The notes beneath the pieces are model-generated. The model was not told the origin of the DNA. It ran no database searches and worked only from the letters and a program-made list of their open reading frames with translations. Below, one piece after another: positions 58,355 to 64,000 of a stretch of DNA of 64,000 bases. Location of the stretch: NCBI GenBank assembly GCA_030549335.1, contig CM060196.1:8075501-8139500 (forward strand), given 5' to 3'. The stretch comes from Pontederia crassipes. Its lineage: Eukaryota; Streptophyta; Magnoliopsida; Commelinales; Pontederiaceae. How positions within the stretch are numbered: position 1 is the stretch's first letter; each line of letters begins with the position of its first letter. A program made the position numbers and the translations under genes.

Positions 58355-60775
58355 CAACAACAACAACAACAACAACAAAACCTTATCCCACTAGGTGGGG
58401 TCGGCTACATGGATCATACGACGCCATTCCGCTCTATTAGTAACCAAACCTTTCGATATATTATTCACTAATAGATCTTGCTCTATTAGTTCGCCAAGTG
58501 TCCGCCTTGGCCTCCCTCTCCCTCTTTTAATCGGACTCCAGATTATTTGATCTACTCTTCTTACTGGCGCATCTAATGGTCTTCTCTGAACATGACCAAA
58601 CCATCTCAAACGATTCTCTACCATTTTCTCACTAATAGGAGCCACTCCGACTCGTTCACGTATATGATCATTCCTAATCTTATCTAATCTTGTATGACCA
58701 CACATCTATCTCAACATCTTCATTTCGGCTACCCCCACTTTACGTTCATGTTGTCCATTCATAGCCCAACATTCACTACCATATAACACTGCTGGCCTTA
58801 TAGCAGTACGATAGAATTTTCCTTTAACTTTATTGGGTACTTTTCTATCACAAAGAACTCCAGTGGCTTTCCTCCACTTACACCAACTAGCTTGAATTCT
58901 ATGATTAACATCGACATCAATCTCACCATCTTGTCTTACAATTGATTCTAAATATTTAAACTTTGTTATATCCTCCCCTAGCATAACTTTCAAATCGTCT
59001 CTAAGTTGTTTATTTGTGAAATTGCTATGCATATATTCTGTTTTATTCCTACTTAAACGAAAACCCTTTGACTCCAACGTATTTCTCCATATTTCCAATT
59101 TTGTATTAATCTCTTCTCTTGAATCCGTTAAAAGTACTATATCATCCGCAAATAGCATGCACTTAGGTACCTCCTCTTTGATACTCTCGGTTATAGCATC
59201 GATAACTAAGTTAAATAGATACAGGCTTAAAGCTGATCCTTGATGTAGCCCAATTCCTATAGAAAATTCATTTGTCTCACCTCCGGGTGTCCTAACCCTA
59301 GTCAATGCCCCAACGTACATATCTTGTATTACCTTAATGTAGGCAACATTCACCCTCTTCTTTTGCAAGACTTTCCAAAGTACATCCCTTGGTACCCGAT
59401 CATACGTCTTCTCTAAGTCAATGAAAGCCATATGTAAGTCTCTTCTCCTACTTCGATACTTCTCCATCATCTTCCTTAGTAAATAAATCGCCTCTGTAGT
59501 TGATCTTCCTGGCATGAATCCAAATTGTCTCTCAGAAATACTAGTCTCCATTCTCAATCTATACTCAATCACTTTTTCCCATAATTTCATAGTGTGACTC
59601 ATAAGTTTAATCCCTCTATAATTTGCACAATTATGAATATTCCCTTTATTTTTGTAAATAGGAACTAATGTACTTAATCTCCAATCATCAGGCATCTTTT
59701 TCGACCGTAAAATCTCATTAAATAGTTTACATAACCACAACACACCTTTTTCTCCTAAACATTTCCAAACTTCAATCGGTATACCATCCGGTCCAACGGC
59801 TTTACCATTCTCCATTTTTTTAAGAGCTTCGCTAACCTCTGAGACTCTAATTCTACGATAAAATGACCTATTAAGCTCACATTCGCTAACTGTCAAGTCC
59901 TCCAAATCACAACGAGAACCTTCACATCCATCATTAAATAGCTTATAGAAATACTCTTCCCATCTGTTCTTAATATCTCATTCAGTAACTAAAACCTTGC
60001 CAACTTCATTTTTTATGCATCTTACTTGATCCAAATCTCTCGACTCCTTCTCTTTATTCCTTGCAATCTTATAAATCCTTTGTTCACCAGCCTTTGTCCC
60101 TAACTCCTTATAAAATCCCTCATATGCTTTAGCACGAGCATCACTAACTGCCTTTTTAGCCTCTCTTTTCGCCAAACGATACTTTTCCCAATTGTCAGAA
60201 CTATTGTCCAAGTGTATCGCCTTGAAACAATTCTTCTTATTACGCACCTTTTCTTGGACCTCCTCATTCCACCACCAAGTCTCCTTATCTCGTGGTCCAA
60301 AACCTTTTGATTCTCCTAAAATGGCTTTAACAACCATTTCAACCTTTTTTGTCACATTCTTCCACATGATACTAGCATCTCCTTCTAACTCCCACACACT
60401 TTCCTCTAATAACTTACTTCTAAAAGTCTCTCGCTTCTCCCCCTTTAACTACCACCACTTGATCTTTCGATCAAAAACTGTTCGGGATTTTAGTTTTATA
60501 CATTTCATTTGCATATCAAGAACTAACAATCTATGTTGTGTAGTCACCCCATGCCCAGGAATTACTTTGCAATTAGTACAGCGTCTTTTATCAATATTTC
60601 TTATCAAGAAAAAATCGATTTGAGACCTATGAGTTCCACTTTTGTATGTGATTAAATGTTCCTCTCTCTTTCTAAAATAAGTGTTGATAATCTTAAGGTC
60701 GTATGCTAAAGAAAAATCAATAATAATTTGTCCTTCCTCATTCAACTCCCCAAAATCACCATAATCTTAAGGTCG
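58355..60775 (-). mobile_element. RTE-clade LINE, 5'-truncated, 2.4 kb, with 18-bp target duplication
   Basis: TAGACAAGTTTTAAGCAA occurs at 58337-58354 and 60776-60793, and once, uninterrupted, in copy A. Read on the minus strand the element runs from the end of an apurinic endonuclease domain (SQIDFFLIRN, GHGVTTQHRLLVLD) through reverse transcriptase (GKAVGPDGIPIEVWK, NYRGIKLMSHTMKLWE, QFGFMPGRSTTEAI, FADDIVLL) to the RTE C-terminus (WFGHVQRR, GRGRPRR, HVADPT), and ends in (TTG)n. The whole 2.35-kb coding region is in one frame, interrupted by three stops: 60449-60451 (Trp TGG to TAG in KWW*LKGEK), 59978-59980 (TGA), and 58706-58708 (Trp to TAG in MLR*MCGH). The natural stop at 58391-58393 lies within the conserved 3' end. 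Confidence 0.9.
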
Positions 60776-61082
60776 TAGACAAGTTTTAAGCAAATTAAAA
60801 ATTTTAGAAATCAAAATCCAAATGGTTAGTTCACTCAAATCCAATATTTATACGAGTCAAACATTAAACTTCCTTAATATGCATAACTTTTGTGCAGATT
60901 GCATATTTGTTCTCGTTGGGCATGTCTCATCGAATTTTAGTGGAACTGACGTTGGTCTACGGAACTAGATTTATCACATAAAATAATATACCCAAAGTTA
61001 TCTTAACAAAAAATATTGAACTGTTGTAGTAATAAGCAATATGAAGCATATTAGTACGAGAAATAATGCCTAAGTAACATTG

Positions 61083-61118
<36 letters not shown>

Positions 61119-61670
61119 TTATACTCTTTAAGATGAATATTTAGATACTCGTGAGACTACCAAAACACTCTTAATACGAATATATCTAAAAAAAAGCAAA
61201 CTTATCTTGGAGTGCCTTTCCTTGTTGAAATATCATTCAAGGGCGGCCGAGATAAGTTTATAGTATTTTTTTATATGCTAATTATTTTGAGACATGGCAA
61301 CGTGCACACTTTGGATTGTTGGAAAACAAGTGAGGGGCCACAGAGAAACTAAGAACATACTCCATCTGAAAAATAATTAAAAAACAAAGATATTGTCGTG
61401 GAGATACGAAACCTAACTGAACCACTTCCGAATCCAACTCATGCAATCCAGCCGTCACAAATCGACCGTACAACCCAATCTTACTGGTAATTGGCTCGAA
61501 CACCATCACCTCCACCACCTCTCTTAACTCTTTACCTAATCCTCACCTGCACATTTGAACAGGCATAGCCAATGCCTAACCTGACCATAGGCAGATTATC
61601 TTGAGTTTAAAGGTAAAGAACCCAAAAAAATTGAAGATGCAATTCCAACTTACATAGATTTATTAGGACC

Positions 61671-62075
61671 CTTCGGTCTGTTTGAGCTTATAAGTCACGT
61701 AATTTTGAAGATATTTTCGTATTTGGTAATTGATAAAAGGAGATGATAAACATTTATTTTTACTGTTTATAAGTTAGAAAAAAATAAGTTGATGGACCTC
61801 AACTTATTTTATGTGAGAAAAAAAAAGTTGATGAGTTTGATGAACGAATGTATGTATTATTTTGCCCTTATAATATACATAACTTTATTCATATATTTCA
61901 TATATAATAATATTAAAGACTTTTTGATCATTTTACTAAAATAATAACTTATAAATTTTTTTTTGTTACCTAACACATAACTACTTATTTTTTTAAATCA
62001 ACTTCAGTCATTAAACTACTTATCCGCACTTCAACTTATCAGCTATTTTATATCCGCTAAGTCAAACGGGCTCTC
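61671..62075. mobile_element. MITE in copy B (longer form)
   Basis: CTTCGGTCTGTTTGAGCTTA at the left and CTAAGTCAAACGGGCTCTC at the right are imperfect inverted ends of a 405-bp AT-rich element without coding capacity. It is the longer version of the MITE at 53921-54127. Confidence 0.6.
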
Positions 62076-63439
62076 AATATTTGTATGAATGAATAGCTTT
62101 TTCATGCATATAACATATAATCACGATCAACCAAACTTAGATCTTTGATGGAATAATTAATATAATCATACTTTAAGAAATGAAAAAGGTTAGTTCCGTT
62201 TTTCTCACCTAAACAACACATTATTTTTCACTTTTTCTCAAAATTTCAACATGGCCCATTTGCCTCCCATCAATTTTCGGAAGTTTTTTTTTCTTTACCC
62301 CAAATATTTAAAATGGATGCACTCCTTATTTATCATAATAATCACTCATGAAAACTATTTAAATCTAATTTATCATAAATTTAAAATGCATAAATTAAAT
62401 GACATAAAATAAAATACGATGATGTTTTAGACTTAAAATTATGGATGATCAAATATAAGGATTAATTAGCATGAACGATGATTATTGAATTATACCAATG
62501 TTAATCAAGTTTAGTTCTTAAGATGAAATATGATTACTTAAATTAATGACCTTTAGTCAAACTATCTTAACTATTGCAGAACTTAAGATCAAAAACACCG
62601 AGTTAATCTTTAGTTAAATAATATGTCACGATGTATTGAGTTGTACATTCTAAACTAACAATCATCTTACCTTGAGTATAAATTGGTAGACCACAAGAAA
62701 TCTAACACAAATGTTGAGTTGCTAGATTCGTGTTACGATAACTTCAACTTCACAGTTAAGAATCAATTCATTGAAAATTATCAAATCCTAAAACTAATTA
62801 CCTCATACTTGATTTCTAGTCTCATATAGAATATAATAATTTTAGTAAAAAATATTACACACAATGATCACAATAAAAAACTACATTAATTCAAATATAA
62901 TTAATTGTCCATGCAATTTTTTGTAAAGAATAAAATTTTTTATTACATAGAAGATAGAACTAAAGAATTATGAATAAAAAAGCATCCAAATAATGAATAA
63001 AAGATAGAATTTGTCGCTTTTAGATGATATATGGATTGGCACATAATACAAAGTTGAATTGTTATACAATTCTCTTCAAACTTCAAAATTCATTTTTAGC
63101 AGTAGTGCGCGAGTCTCATGTCTTAAGCATCACATTTTCTACTATAAAGTCTTCTATTTATAGTCCTCAAGTGCCCAAGGGATTTGATTAGGAATCTTTT
63201 CGTATCAAGATAAGTAAATTCGGATTGGATTTCTATTTGGCTTGGAAACCATCCAAAAACCTCTCAAATTCTAAGTAAATATGATTTTAAATAATCCTTA
63301 AGTCATATAGTAATATTTTGGAATCTTGTTGCACTTAAATTTCTTTAGAAAATATTTATGAATATCAAAATCTTGCGCAATAATAACCCATTGACCTCCT
63401 GGTAATGACTAAATCAAGGTGTGATTCGGAGTCGGCATG

Positions 63440-64000
63440 AGAAATCACGGCCCCGTAATACCCTTGCAACAATCAGTGAATTAAGCTCTTTCCTTCCAAT
63501 CTTCAAAACTTATAGATGTAACAACTATTATAGAGTTGTCACGATCCGTTACTTCATTTATTTCTTTTTTTTTTGTTTCCTTCGTTATATGATAAGTTCA
63601 TAACGAGACATGAAGAGTCTTGGTAACAGTCGTTCTATGAATGTAACAATCCACAACTTTGATTTCTTTGTAACATGGGAGAGTGATGAATACTCAAGTA
63701 AAGCTTGAGCAATAAGCTTGTAGTTCTTTGTGCCACCAACTAAACACATCATAATTTTTCAAATCACCTTACTAGACAAACTACAATTTTACATCGCTCA
63801 AGATTTGGATTTACTTGTGGATTTTCATTCATTTGTGGCTACGTAAAGACTACCTTTTGTATTTTCATCCATCCACAAGTCCACTTTACTCTTCATGCGC
63901 GTGCGGACCTAAAACTGGCAATAATATTTTTTTTATGTATTATATGGAATTCTAATCTCTACTAATATTTCACTATGGATCCAGGGCCAATAGGATTTTG
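63440..64000. other. Unique right flank of the duplication, no supported gene
   Basis: AT-rich sequence that differs completely from what follows copy A. The open frame at 63421-63603 crosses the duplication boundary and has no domain. Confidence 0.5.

Larger units (their letters stand above)
57703..63439. repeat. Duplicated block, copy B (with LINE insertion)
   Basis: The second copy of the block described at 52404-55491, in the same orientation. It is interrupted at 58355-60775 by an RTE LINE. It begins at the base following the Helitron-like terminus. It keeps the full-length MITE (61671-62075) and the 78-codon minus-strand frame (61282-61518). Confidence 0.95.

Noticed and set aside
52404-63439. 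The two direct copies as LTRs of one retrotransposon
   Set aside because: Ends are not TG..CA, no target duplication outside the pair, and the DNA between has no retroelement genes.

Overview
The window looks like nuclear DNA of a flowering plant, most likely a eudicot. The evidence is AT-rich intergenic DNA full of AG/CT, TA and ATT microsatellites, spliced genes with GT..AG introns, two plant-only secreted-peptide precursors, a plant-only DUF641 (GIL1-type) gene, a plant NHL-repeat gene, and plant-type MITEs, RTE LINEs and Helitron-like debris. Nothing prokaryotic was seen: no operons, CRISPR arrays, rRNA or tRNA genes.

Layout. From 1 to 5.1 kb is intergenic DNA that starts with the end of a GGGTCGG-rich hAT-type repeat. 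At 5.2 kb (+) lies a 99-aa precursor whose C-terminus matches the CEP peptide family. At 10.6-10.9 kb (-) lies a 103-aa precursor of IDA-like/PIP type. The two converge across about 5 kb of AT-rich DNA. From 11 to 22 kb there is no convincing gene, but there is a GC-rich TIR element at 14.1-14.8 kb. At 22.0-23.5 kb (-) is an intact single-exon GIL1/DUF641 reading frame, with a probable 5'-UTR intron reaching about 25.5 kb. From 26 to 41 kb is gene-poor and holds a 60-bp triplication, two hAT MITEs with 8-bp target duplications, a MULE-like element, a fold-back MITE and an old TRIM relic. At 41.3-45.4 kb (+) a seven-exon NHL-repeat gene can be spliced into a 478-aa protein. From 46.3 to 49.8 kb lies a decayed Myb/SANT-like locus with a small RTE-LINE insertion at its splice acceptor, followed at 50.7-52.1 kb by exon-like fragments on the other strand.

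The right end (52.4-63.4 kb) is the most informative part. A block of about 3.1 kb occurs twice in direct orientation (52404-55491 and 57703-63439). The second copy carries a 2.4-kb RTE LINE with an 18-bp target duplication, and the first copy shows the empty site. Between them lie a four-exon remnant of an RPA70-like gene, a GC-rich duplicated island, and a Helitron-like 3' terminus that ends exactly where the second copy begins. In the RPA remnant a 19-bp insertion carries an 18-bp match to sequence 6.7 kb away.

Only four loci look like functional host genes: the two peptide precursors, GIL1 and the NHL gene. No shared pathway among them is evident beyond plant growth and signalling. The rest is repeat-driven. 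I did not find a clearly new molecular system. The best leads are the two short peptide genes and the nested duplication/LINE/Helitron region.
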